Source: Limivivens sp934393555 (GTDB taxonomy: Bacteria; Bacillota; Clostridia; Lachnospirales; Lachnospiraceae). Taken from it: DNA of 64,000 nucleotides. The position numbers and the translations under genes were made by a program. Positions 44,848 to 53,155 of the stretch are shown one piece after another. The notes under the pieces were generated by a model, which was given only the letters and a program-made list of their open reading frames with translations, did no database searches and was not told the origin of the DNA. How positions within the stretch are numbered: position 1 is the stretch's first letter; each line of letters starts with the position of its first letter. Where the stretch lies: contig CAKRQP010000001.1 in assembly GCA_934393555.1 (NCBI GenBank), positions 1 to 64,000 of the forward strand, given 5' to 3'.

Positions 44848-45621
44848 TTATTTTTTACTCTTTGTTTCCTTCGCGTCTGCCGCGTCCATTGCTTCCATAT
44901 ATTTATTGCAGACCTCTTCTGCCGGTCCTGCCATCACGGTATCTCCATGATCCAGCCAGAGGGCATGCGTACAGAGGCTCTTTACCTGCTCAATGTTATG
45001 TGAAACAAAAAGCAGCGTAGTACCGCCTCCCAGAAGCTCTTCCATTCGTTTCATACATTTCTTACGGAAACGGACATCTCCTACTGCCAGCACCTCATCC
45101 ACGATCAGGACATCCGGTTTCACTACGGTTGCCACGGCAAAACCGAGGCGCGCTTTCATACCGGAAGAAAAGTTCTTGATGGGGGAATCCAGGAATTTTT
45201 CGATTCCTGCAAACTCCACGATCTCGTCAAAATGTTCTGCCATAAATTTTTTGGAATGGCCAAGCACCGCGCCGTTCAGATAAATATTTTCCCGGGCTGT
45301 CATATTCGGATCAAAGCCGGCTCCCAGCTCAATGAGAGGAGAAATACTTCCCCTCACGGTTATCGTTCCCTTATACGGCTTCATAATACCACTGATCGCC
45401 TTCAAAAGAGTGGATTTTCCAGAACCGTTGATACCGATGAGCCCCCAGGCTTCTCCCGGACGGATCTTCAGGGAGACGTCCTTTACTGCAAGAAATTCCT
45501 GGAACATCAGCTGGTGCTTTAAAAGACGGATCACATACTCCTTCAGATTGTCCACTTTTTCGCTGGCCAGATTGAAACGGATCGTCACATGATCCACATC
45601 TACGATATATTCTTCACTCAT
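44848..45621 (-). CDS. Polysaccharide ABC exporter ATPase (second system)
   Basis: 257 residues: a TagH/KpsT-size ABC protein with Walker A GINGSGKST, signature FSSGMKARLGFA, Walker B VLIVDEVLAVGD and FVSHN. Unlike the ATPase of the first system it has no C-terminal sugar-binding domain, so polymer recognition must work differently. Follows its permease by 12 bases. Probably exports the galactofuranose polymer made by neighbouring genes. Confidence 0.92.
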   Translation of the reverse strand: MSEEYIVDVDHVTIRFNLASEKVDNLKEYVIRLLKHQLMFQEFLAVKDVSLKIRPGEAWGLIGINGSGKSTLLKAISGIMKPYKGTITVRGSISPLIELGAGFDPNMTARENIYLNGAVLGHSKKFMAEHFDEIVEFAGIEKFLDSPIKNFSSGMKARLGFAVATVVKPDVLIVDEVLAVGDVRFRKKCMKRMEELLGGGTTLLFVSHNIEQVKSLCTHALWLDHGDTVMAGPAEEVCNKYMEAMDAADAKETKSKK

Positions 45622-45633
45622 GCTGTTCCTCCG

Positions 45634-46425
45634 TCAGATATAAAGGATAAACTTATCCTGTACTTTCTTGAAATAGAAAAGACCGATGCCAAGAGCCAGA
45701 AACGCAATGATCCAGCCTCCCCAGAAAATCCTGGGTCCCGGAAATCTTCCGTAATAAACCAGATCACGGAAGCCTGCCACATAGTAGTACAGCGGATTGA
45801 ATGCTTTGATCGCAAGTACCACCGTTGTATTTTTGATACTGTCAAGATCATAGAACAGCGGAGTCGCATACATCCAGGCCGTGATCACAGCCTGATAGAT
45901 ATGCTGCATGTCACGGAAGAAGACATTGATCGCTGACAGGAAAAAGCCTGCTCCCAGACTGAAAATATAGATCTGAACCAGAATGATCGGGGACAGCAGA
46001 AGATACCAGCTGATCTTTGCTTTGGTGCAGACGATAACGATGAGCATGGCTCCCAGAGAAAAGAAACAGTCCACCAGAGAACTGGTTACTTTTGCCAGCG
46101 GGAAAATGTATTTCGGCACATACGTCTTTTTCAGAAGGGTCCCGTTACCCAGGATCGACCTCATAGCCGCCTTCGTTGAGGTACTGTAAAATTCAAAAAG
46201 GGTACGGCCTGTGATCAGGTACACCGGATAATTCGTGATCTTCCGCTGGAACATCGTGGAAAACACCACGGTCATGACCAGCATGATCAGCAGCGGATTT
46301 AACACGCTCCAGACATAACCGAGAAAACTCCTGCGGTATTTCAGTTTCACATCTCTTTGTACCAGCTGAAACAGAAGGTCTTTATACTGAAAAAAGACCT
46401 GCAGCCGTTCTTTCCAGATACTCAT
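45634..46425 (-). CDS. Polysaccharide ABC exporter permease (second system)
   Basis: 263 residues, about six spans. ABC-2 polysaccharide permease start LVQRDVKLKYRRSFLGYVWSVLNPLL. Partner of the downstream ATPase; two bases after the GT2 at 46.4-47.4 kb, so the group is one transcript from the promoter near 47.5 kb. Related to but clearly distinct from the permease at 10.7-11.5 kb. Confidence 0.92.
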   Translation of the reverse strand: MSIWKERLQVFFQYKDLLFQLVQRDVKLKYRRSFLGYVWSVLNPLLIMLVMTVVFSTMFQRKITNYPVYLITGRTLFEFYSTSTKAAMRSILGNGTLLKKTYVPKYIFPLAKVTSSLVDCFFSLGAMLIVIVCTKAKISWYLLLSPIILVQIYIFSLGAGFFLSAINVFFRDMQHIYQAVITAWMYATPLFYDLDSIKNTTVVLAIKAFNPLYYYVAGFRDLVYYGRFPGPRIFWGGWIIAFLALGIGLFYFKKVQDKFILYI

Positions 46426-46427
46426 AT

Positions 46428-47432
46428 TTATTTTTTTATCCTTTCTTTCCAGTAAAATGCCAGATGTGCTGCCGGATAGATGAGATAGCCGCTCTTTCTC
46501 AAAAGAAGAACCGGCTTATTTATCACAGCCGCATAGACTCTGGGATAACATTTCTTTAAGTTTCTATCGAAAGCTTTCATTTTTCCGGGAATCCTCCTGT
46601 CATAAGGAAAGCTTAAAAAGATTTTAAAGCGCGTAGCTGCCATCCGCCCCAGACTGTTTTCCAGATACGTCAGGCAGTAGGCCGGTATTCTTTTTTTCTG
46701 CTGCTCTTCATAATAAGCCAGCAGACGGTTTAAGACCCTGTTATAATTGACCTCATTTTTCTGCATGCTCTTCATGTCCATGCTCTGTCCGGCAAGACCG
46801 ATCCGGTACTGATAGACGATCTCTTCCAGAAAAGTCACCGTCCGCACATACGGAACCGGAAACAGGACATATTCCATGTCCACATAAAAACAATGCTCAT
46901 CGATCGGAGGGATTTTCCGCAGCAATTCTGTTTTTATGGTCAATGCATGCATTTTCAGAAAGGTCTTACCGCTGACCTCCGAAAAAGCATACTCTCTTCC
47001 ATAACTGACACCCGGAAAAGGTTCTTCAAATTCCAGCTTTTTCTCTCCGGTCTGATTGTGCACCCAATAATAACGGTTGACGACAAAATCCGACTTTGTC
47101 GTATGGAGAAAACGCACCAGCCGGGCAAAGGCTGTGCCATCCACCCAGTCATCTCCGTCTACCACTTTAAAATACGTTCCACGGGCTTCCTGGATCCCAC
47201 GGTTGATGGTAGACCCATGTCCGCCGTTTTCTTTACTGATCACCCGGAAGATCTCCGGGTATTTCTTCACATAGCCCTCTGCGATCTCGACGGTCCGGTC
47301 AGAAGAACCGTCGTTAACGACCAGTACTTCGATCTCCGGAAGTGCTTTGGGCTTTACAAAGGAACTTAAGCACTGTTCCTCATATTTTTCAATATTATAA
47401 GCAGGAATGACCACTGTCAGAAGTTTATCCAT
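46428..47432 (-). CDS. Family 2 glycosyltransferase
   Basis: 334 residues. LLTVVIPAYNIEKYEEQCL, VNDGSSDRT, and a VDGDDWVDGTAF metal motif. The C-terminal part is helical and basic. First gene after the strong promoter at 47.47-47.50 kb, leading the exporter, glf and pyruvyl-transferase genes. Probably assembles the oligosaccharide linker or repeat of the galactan. Confidence 0.9.
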   Translation of the reverse strand: MDKLLTVVIPAYNIEKYEEQCLSSFVKPKALPEIEVLVVNDGSSDRTVEIAEGYVKKYPEIFRVISKENGGHGSTINRGIQEARGTYFKVVDGDDWVDGTAFARLVRFLHTTKSDFVVNRYYWVHNQTGEKKLEFEEPFPGVSYGREYAFSEVSGKTFLKMHALTIKTELLRKIPPIDEHCFYVDMEYVLFPVPYVRTVTFLEEIVYQYRIGLAGQSMDMKSMQKNEVNYNRVLNRLLAYYEEQQKKRIPAYCLTYLENSLGRMAATRFKIFLSFPYDRRIPGKMKAFDRNLKKCYPRVYAAVINKPVLLLRKSGYLIYPAAHLAFYWKERIKK

Positions 47433-47469
47433 TGGTACTCCCTTTCATTCTCTATATTAGTATCATCAT

Positions 47470-47499
47470 ATTTTAACATATCTGTAAATATACTGTCAA
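47470..47499 (-). promoter_or_regulatory. Strong sigma-A promoter of the galactan export operon
   Basis: Minus strand: consensus TTGACA at 47499-47494, 18-base spacer, TAAAAT at 47475-47470, about 37 bases before the GT2 start. Immediately follows the terminator at 47526-47569, so it clearly opens a new transcription unit. Confidence 0.8.
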
Positions 47500-47525
47500 G
47501 GAAACGCAGGTTGCGTGTATCTACG

Positions 47526-47569
47526 AACAAAACAGACCGGGCTGTTATCTTCTCCCGGTCTGTTTTGTT
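47526..47569. terminator. Terminator with perfect 16-bp stem
   Basis: Arms AACAAAACAGACCGGG (47526-47541) and its exact complement CCCGGTCTGTTTTGTT (47554-47569), with a 12-base loop. A/T-rich outer ends serve as U-tract in either direction. It overlaps the stop codon of the upstream GT2 gene. Confidence 0.85.
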
Positions 47570-48845
47570 ATTTCCGTCTGTTGTGATTCTCTTCTGTATT
47601 TACCGCTTTTCTGGCAGCCCGGGCGCAGACACGAAGAGGCGATGTCACCAGATGGCCTGCCTTATAAGAGAAGGACTCATAAACATTTTGAACCTCATAC
47701 TGAAGTTCTGCCTTTTCTGCTCTTAAATCTTCTTTTTCCCGCTCCAGAGCCGCTTTTTCTGCTTCCAGCTGACGGATCCGGTCCTCATCTCTGTGGATAA
47801 TGCCCATCTTTTCTATATGGTTCAGATGCAGACAGTTATCCCTCTCATCCTTGAGATCCTGGATACGGAGTCTTAAAAGGCTGTCGTAATCCTGATCCAT
47901 AATGGTCCGGTAAAAATGATACATCCGCTGATTATAGTCATAATAATAATCTGCCGGCTGATCGGCAATATCCAGTGCCTTGAAAAGGCCGCCTTTCAGC
48001 TGATGATAAAGTGTCTCCTGCTGCACACTCTTTTCCTGGGAAAGCAGGTTTGCCACGCAGCCGTCAATGGCGTGATTGATAAAACTTCTCTTTACCTCTT
48101 CATAACAGCCTTTTTCCAGAAGATATTCCCGCAGTCTTGAGAACGCCCGATGAAAATCCAGCGGTGTCGCTGTGTTCGTACTCTGGCAGTTCCCCGTGAT
48201 ACCCACACGGTAATTTACCAGAAATTCTTTCACAGTCGTGATCTTCTCCGCATTTACCAGTGCAGAGCAGGTAAAAAAGAGATCGTTGGTCCGGCGGATC
48301 TCCTGGAAGCAAAGCTTCTTCTCTTCCACAAAGGAACGGCGGAACATTTTATTCCAGGGCCAGTTGTGGAAGGTATTGAAAATATACTCCGGCATATCGT
48401 GATAATCAAATACCTCTTTCTCCGGAAGATACTCTTCCCGCATGGCTGCATGTTCATCCGTAAAAAACTGAAGGTCCTCATGCCAGCAGCGCACCTTACA
48501 GACACTGATATCCGCCTGTGTCTCGTCCAGACGCTCTGCCATCCGTTCCAGCAGACAGGGCTCAAAGAAATCATCGGAATCCAGAAACATCAGATATTCT
48601 CCTTGTGCCTCTTTCATTCCATGGTTTCTGGCAGCACCGCCGCCGGCATTTTTCTGCTCAAGAAGGTGAAAACGACTGTCTTTTTCCACATATTCACGGA
48701 TGATCTCCACAGAACCATCACTGGAACCATCATCCACGCAAAATACTTCCATCTCCTTTAATGTCTGATGCTCAATGCTCTCCAGGCACTGGCGAAGATA
48801 TTTTTCCGTATTATAAACCGGAAGGATCACCGATACCTTTATCAT
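47568..48845 (-). CDS. Family 2 glycosyltransferase with C-terminal coiled coil
   Basis: 425 residues. GT2 domain (about 1-230) with VSVILPVYNTEKYL, VDDGSSDGS, FLDSDDFFEP. Middle region helical. The C-terminal 75 residues hold a heptad-like charged coil (EAEKAALEREKEDLRAEKAE) followed by a short YESFSYKAGHLVTSPLR tail, a pattern frequent at the end of surface-glycan transferases and plausibly a membrane or partner contact. Last gene of the initiating operon; ends in the 47.5 kb terminator. Confidence 0.88.
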   Translation of the reverse strand: MIKVSVILPVYNTEKYLRQCLESIEHQTLKEMEVFCVDDGSSDGSVEIIREYVEKDSRFHLLEQKNAGGGAARNHGMKEAQGEYLMFLDSDDFFEPCLLERMAERLDETQADISVCKVRCWHEDLQFFTDEHAAMREEYLPEKEVFDYHDMPEYIFNTFHNWPWNKMFRRSFVEEKKLCFQEIRRTNDLFFTCSALVNAEKITTVKEFLVNYRVGITGNCQSTNTATPLDFHRAFSRLREYLLEKGCYEEVKRSFINHAIDGCVANLLSQEKSVQQETLYHQLKGGLFKALDIADQPADYYYDYNQRMYHFYRTIMDQDYDSLLRLRIQDLKDERDNCLHLNHIEKMGIIHRDEDRIRQLEAEKAALEREKEDLRAEKAELQYEVQNVYESFSYKAGHLVTSPLRVCARAARKAVNTEENHNRRK

Positions 48846-48864
48846 AAAGAAGCCTCCTTTTTTC

Positions 48865-49602
48865 TCACCTGTATTTCCAGATACCGTTCAGGGCATAGCT
48901 GATAAAACAACAGAGGGATCTTCCCATTCCAAAGCCCATATAACGGTAGACCTTAAAGGTCATTCCGGCAGATTTTAGTTTATTTCCCGACTTTCCCTTT
49001 GAAGTCAGGCGATAATTCAAAAGTGGTTCATTAATCCCTGATGCCGTCTTATATTCCTGTAAGATCTTCAGCCAGGTAATATAATCCTCATGGCTGTCCT
49101 CATGCTCCATGGGATATTTCCGTGCCACATCCCGGCGTAAGAGTACGGAAGAACAGTTGATGCTGTTATGGCGGAGCAGATCCTGATAAGTGATCCTTTT
49201 TTTGACGGGAATGTATTTTCCCAGTTCTTCTCCTTCCGGTGAACAGAGCTGTCTTCCGGTACAGGCCAGAACATCCTTCGTTTCCTCCAGAAGCTTCAGC
49301 TGTTTTTCAAGCTTCTTCGGTTCCCACCAGTCATCTGCATCAAGAAAAGCCACATAATCACCGGACGCCAGCTGGACTCCCCGGTTTCTGGATGCCGCAG
49401 CTCCGAGATTCTTTTCGTTTTTCAGATAACGGAGCCTTGGTTCCTCTCCATATTCCTTTACGATTCCCTCGATATCTTCCCCGGAACAGTCATCCAGCAC
49501 CAGGATCTCCAGCGGTACCTCCTGGATCAGGGCGGAATCAATTGCCTGACGCAGAGTGGCCGAACAGCGGTATGCCGGAATGATCACGGATACTTTTTTC
49601 AT
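48865..49602 (-). CDS. Family 2 glycosyltransferase
   Basis: 245 residues from an ATG that overlaps the upstream stop as ATGA, with GGAAGGAAG before it. VSVIIPAYRCSATLRQAI, LDDCSGED, and FLDADDWWEP metal motif. Compact single-domain enzyme. Translationally coupled to the initiating sugar-phosphate transferase, so likely the one that adds the second sugar. Confidence 0.9.
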   Translation of the reverse strand: MKKVSVIIPAYRCSATLRQAIDSALIQEVPLEILVLDDCSGEDIEGIVKEYGEEPRLRYLKNEKNLGAAASRNRGVQLASGDYVAFLDADDWWEPKKLEKQLKLLEETKDVLACTGRQLCSPEGEELGKYIPVKKRITYQDLLRHNSINCSSVLLRRDVARKYPMEHEDSHEDYITWLKILQEYKTASGINEPLLNYRLTSKGKSGNKLKSAGMTFKVYRYMGFGMGRSLCCFISYALNGIWKYR

Positions 49603-50987
49603 TTTTCTTCTTCCTTCCCGGTTTTTTCCTTCGTGGCAGCAGTGACCTGCCACTGTTCCACACCTTCCGTATTCTCCTTCTGGAAAAGGATCTTAAAGGT
49701 CAGGAAAAGAAGTTTGATATCCAGCACAAAGGAATACGTTTCAATATATGTCAGATCCAGCTTCAGCTTGTCGTAGGGTGTGGTGTTATATTTGCCGTAA
49801 ACCTGGGCAAAGCCGGTAAGACCTGCTTTTACTTTTAACCGGTAGTCAAATTCCGGGATTTCCCGTTTATACTGTGCTGCGATCTCCGGCCGTTCCGGTC
49901 TCGGTCCCACCAGAGACATATCCCCTTTCAGGATGTTGAAGATCTGAGGCAATTCATCAAAGTGGATATTCCGGATCACTTTTCCAACCGGAGTGACCCT
50001 GTCGTCATTCTTCATGGCAAGGCGGGCGCCTTTTTTCTCCGAGTCCACCCGCATGCTCCGGAATTTCAGTACATCAAAAACTTTCCCGTCCTTGGTAAGT
50101 CTTGGCTGCCGGTAAAACACGGGACCGCCGTCGTAGGCCTTTACCAGAATGGCGATCACAAGCATAAAGGGGGAAGCCAGCACCAGACCAAGAAGAGAAA
50201 ACACGATATCCATCAAACGCTTCACAAACTGCTGCTCTGCAGTCAGTCCGCGGTTCCTGAATAAAAGCAGACTGGTATCAAACAGATGAATATGGTCTGC
50301 ATTCATGATCATGATATCAGAGATCTTCGGTACACTGTAGCAGCGGATGTTGTTTTCAAAACAGAACTTCAAAAACAGATTTCTCTCATGGGCAGGGATA
50401 TCACCCAGAAGCACCGCATGATACTGTAGGATCTTCGCTTTGATAGCCTCTTCTCCTGCACTCAGATGGATCTCTTCGCAGATATTGTACTTGTCTTCCC
50501 GTGTACCGATCTTCTTTTCCAGATCCCTGGGGCTGTATTTGCCGTAGATCATCAGCATCTGTCTGGGCGGATAAAGTCTTGCATAGACCCAGCGCATGAA
50601 AAATACCCAGACCACCACTACGATAAGATTGATACCTGTCATCTGGAGCAGATAGTTTATATTACGGCCGAACTTCCAGTGGCCGATCAGTGACAGCTGA
50701 AGATAGGTGATAAAGTTTACGCAGAGCACTGACAGGATCTGGGAATACAGCACTTCAAACACCCGGAGATAACCTACCTTGAAGCCTCCGTAAAGCTTAT
50801 AGAAAAGAAACAAAAGCAGGGCATACTGCGCAATGATCACATAGTTTCCTCTGTGCCAGTAGTGCCTCAGCATATTCTTTTCAAAATGATGATACCACAT
50901 ATATGCAAAAACGCCGATCTGGATCGCCATGATCAGAGCCGAAGCCAGAAACATGAGCAGATGCTTGTATTTTTCTCTTTTTTCCAA
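49599..50987 (-). CDS. Initiating undecaprenyl-phosphate sugar-1-phosphate transferase (WbaP/CpsE type)
   Basis: 462 residues with a probable TTG start: AGGGGGG sits six bases before it and the next ATG lies inside the first membrane span. Four N-terminal spans, a CoA-binding-like middle, a further span (LGLVLASPFMLVIAILV) and the bacterial sugar transferase domain with KFRSMR, DELPQIFNILKGDMSLVGPRPE and GLTGFAQVYGKY. Transfers hexose-1-phosphate to undecaprenyl phosphate to begin polymer synthesis. First glycan gene of the operon at 51.0 kb. Confidence 0.93.
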   Translation of the reverse strand: MEKREKYKHLLMFLASALIMAIQIGVFAYMWYHHFEKNMLRHYWHRGNYVIIAQYALLLFLFYKLYGGFKVGYLRVFEVLYSQILSVLCVNFITYLQLSLIGHWKFGRNINYLLQMTGINLIVVVVWVFFMRWVYARLYPPRQMLMIYGKYSPRDLEKKIGTREDKYNICEEIHLSAGEEAIKAKILQYHAVLLGDIPAHERNLFLKFCFENNIRCYSVPKISDIMIMNADHIHLFDTSLLLFRNRGLTAEQQFVKRLMDIVFSLLGLVLASPFMLVIAILVKAYDGGPVFYRQPRLTKDGKVFDVLKFRSMRVDSEKKGARLAMKNDDRVTPVGKVIRNIHFDELPQIFNILKGDMSLVGPRPERPEIAAQYKREIPEFDYRLKVKAGLTGFAQVYGKYNTTPYDKLKLDLTYIETYSFVLDIKLLFLTFKILFQKENTEGVEQWQVTAATKEKTGKEEEK

Positions 50988-51070
50988 GGTCTTCCCCCCT
51001 AAAGTGATTTGCTATGAAAGTCCCGGGCGACACGTCCGTTAAGATGAAATGCTCTGAACTTGCTTCGTAT

Positions 51071-51099
51071 ATCTTACACTAGAATGACTGAAAAAACAA
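51071..51099 (-). promoter_or_regulatory. Possible promoter of the initiating-transferase operon
   Basis: Minus strand: TTGTTT at 51099-51094, 17-base spacer, TAAGAT at 51076-51071. Leaves an untranslated leader of about 80 bases. The -35 box is weak and overlaps the preceding terminator T-run. Confidence 0.45.
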
Positions 51100-51120
51100 C
51101 CTTTCCGCCATTGGAAGTTT
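51091..51120 (-). terminator. Small terminator after the membrane-protein ORF pair
   Basis: Minus strand: stem AAC-TTCC with GGAA-AG-GTT (two-base bulge), then GTTTTTT. Directly after the stop at 51119. Confidence 0.45.
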
Positions 51121-51970
51121 ATTCTTTCTGCTTCTTTCCATATGAGGTAAGATATACCACTGCTTCCGGAGTCTCCCCTACTGCCTGGCAGCCGGCCTCA
51201 CGGATCGTCTCATGGACATCATTCTTTTTATAAGCCACAAGGTAATCCGTCCTGGTTTTCGCAAGCGCTTTTTTCAGAACAGAAGGCTCGGTATTCCGCC
51301 CTCCGTAGATCACATCCATGATATCCGACTGGTAACGATAGCTTTGATTCTCATCGGTATAAGATCCTGCCGTATCGATTCCAAGCCAGAACATCATTTT
51401 GTTTCTTTCAATGGTCAGACGAAGAGACGGATCATACTGTCTCGCCTGAAGATTGTATTCCAGCGGCAGTGCCACCTTCGGCTCTTCTTTCGTACTGTCC
51501 CGATGGATCAGTTCTGCCACGCTCAGAAGATCATCTTCCACTTTATAGACATTTTTCGGAATACAGATCGTGGCGATCTGTTTGAGGGAAGACTGATTAC
51601 AGAAAAGCACCAGCCCTCCGACAGCTGCGATCAGAACCACCCGTTTCCAGCCTTTCTTCAGCCGGCTGCCTGCTTCTACCAGGGCGTACGCCAGCAAAAA
51701 CGGCAGAGGTATCAGCCAGAAAAAGCGGTAAAACTCCGATTCAAAGTCCAGCTTTACGATCACTTTGTTCATCAAAAGCGGATTAAAAATGGTCAGAAGC
51801 AGAACCAGCGGATACCAGAGAAAGAGAAATTCCGCTTCTTTCTTCCTATATAATAGGGTCAGCAGGATGGCAGCAATTCCCAGGATTAGATAGGTCCAGG
51901 TTCCCTGATATTTCACAAAGCAGTCAAAGATGAAGCAAAGTCCCTGTTCTGCCACAGATAAACCTCTCAT
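51119..51970 (-). CDS. Membrane protein, C-terminal half of a probable GT-C-like protein
   Basis: 283 residues. Four or five spans (about 23-125), then an extracellular-looking region of about 160 residues. Its ATG is in the same reading frame as the upstream ORF at 51989-53077, with only one TAG and six sense codons between. An AAGGAG ten bases before the ATG would allow independent translation. It may be the second half of a single 650-residue protein of the DUF6077 kind, broken by an amber codon, or a real separate subunit. Confidence 0.6.
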   Translation of the reverse strand: MRGLSVAEQGLCFIFDCFVKYQGTWTYLILGIAAILLTLLYRKKEAEFLFLWYPLVLLLTIFNPLLMNKVIVKLDFESEFYRFFWLIPLPFLLAYALVEAGSRLKKGWKRVVLIAAVGGLVLFCNQSSLKQIATICIPKNVYKVEDDLLSVAELIHRDSTKEEPKVALPLEYNLQARQYDPSLRLTIERNKMMFWLGIDTAGSYTDENQSYRYQSDIMDVIYGGRNTEPSVLKKALAKTRTDYLVAYKKNDVHETIREAGCQAVGETPEAVVYLTSYGKKQKE

Positions 51971-51988
51971 AACGGTCTGTCTCCTTTC

Positions 51989-53077
51989 CTATTTTGCCAC
52001 CAGCGTTACAATTCTCAGCTTGACCGCCAGATAAAGCATAAGCACCGCCACATCCGGAAGAATGGTCAGAAAGGCACGAATCATCGGCCGGATTTTCTTT
52101 TTTTTCAACACAGTCGGAAGAATCCCGGCAAACACAGCGGCCGGTACCACGGTCATGGAAGAAGTACTGAGGCAGACTGCTCCCAGTGAAACAAAGAAAA
52201 GTGTCCACCAGGCCAGATGATCTTCCGGATCCCGGTAAATACGTACAAAAAGCAGAAACAGGAAGGGGATCACCAGCCCCTCCAGCATGGCCTTTCCTTC
52301 ATATGCCCGGTAAAAAAGAAAGCCGGAAAATTCCTGATTTCCTGCAAGGAAGAAAAAGAATACCGCAGCTGCCAGGAAAGCCACCGCCTTTTTTCTCACC
52401 GCCTGGAGATCTTTTCCACGGAAAAGCTCATATCCGAGCTGATAATACACAAGATCTGCCAGAAATGTCCACATGACGGGATTGACCGTTTTGGCAAGGA
52501 CCATGGGATGCACCTGAAATACCTTTGCAAAAGCCGCCGTATCCAGATACCAGGCAGCTGTCACATAGCGCACATAAAAAACAGAACTTAACAGACCGGT
52601 ATAAGGATTATATCTTCCCAGCGTATCGGTATAAAGGGAAGTACTGATATTGGCGACATAAAATGCTGCGTCCGCAGCATTGAGATCATAAGCCGCCACA
52701 TAGATCATCTGTCCCAGTGTGAGAAGCCCTGCCAGAATACAGATGATTTTCTGGCACCGGAACACTTCAAGTAGGTTTCTGGCACTCTTCACCCAGTCTC
52801 TGCCGCACAAAAAAACCGCTGCCAGTCCGACAGCTGCCAGGGCTGCGCCCCAGACAACCGTCAAAACGTGCAGCGGTACCAGCAGCAATGTCATGGGCAG
52901 AGCCAGGATTTCAAAGAAACCGTAGTAAAGGAAAAGTCCGAGCACCGGTGTAAACGGCGGCGAATACCAGCTGCATCCCTTTTTCCTCCCAAGGATTTTC
53001 CGGAAAAGGCTTCCGAAAGCCAGGAAGAAATAAAGATGAACGCCCAGACTGATCCCTCCCAGGAACAATTGCTTCAT
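51989..53077 (-). CDS. DUF6077-like multi-span membrane protein
   Basis: 362 residues with about nine spans. The first long loop has YDLNAADAAFYVANIS, an acidic motif reminiscent of GT-C enzymes. Ends in a hydrophobic helix LMLYLAVKLRIVTL just before an amber stop (51991-51989); the next ORF continues in the same frame. Own promoter at 53.12-53.15 kb. Probably a polysaccharide-related transferase; family name is from general resemblance and less certain than the topology. Confidence 0.6.
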   Translation of the reverse strand: MKQLFLGGISLGVHLYFFLAFGSLFRKILGRKKGCSWYSPPFTPVLGLFLYYGFFEILALPMTLLLVPLHVLTVVWGAALAAVGLAAVFLCGRDWVKSARNLLEVFRCQKIICILAGLLTLGQMIYVAAYDLNAADAAFYVANISTSLYTDTLGRYNPYTGLLSSVFYVRYVTAAWYLDTAAFAKVFQVHPMVLAKTVNPVMWTFLADLVYYQLGYELFRGKDLQAVRKKAVAFLAAAVFFFFLAGNQEFSGFLFYRAYEGKAMLEGLVIPFLFLLFVRIYRDPEDHLAWWTLFFVSLGAVCLSTSSMTVVPAAVFAGILPTVLKKKKIRPMIRAFLTILPDVAVLMLYLAVKLRIVTLVAK

Positions 53078-53119
53078 TCTTATCTCCTTTTTCGTTACAG
53101 ATTTTCGATCGTTGATAAG

Positions 53120-53148
53120 ATCATACCATTTTTTTGTCTTTTCGGCAA
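53120..53148 (-). promoter_or_regulatory. Promoter of the membrane-protein ORF pair
   Basis: Minus strand: TTGCCG at 53148-53143, 17-base spacer, TATGAT at 53125-53120. About 40 bases before the ATG at 53077, which has AAAGGAGA upstream. Confidence 0.65.
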
Positions 53149-53155
53149 GTACTCC

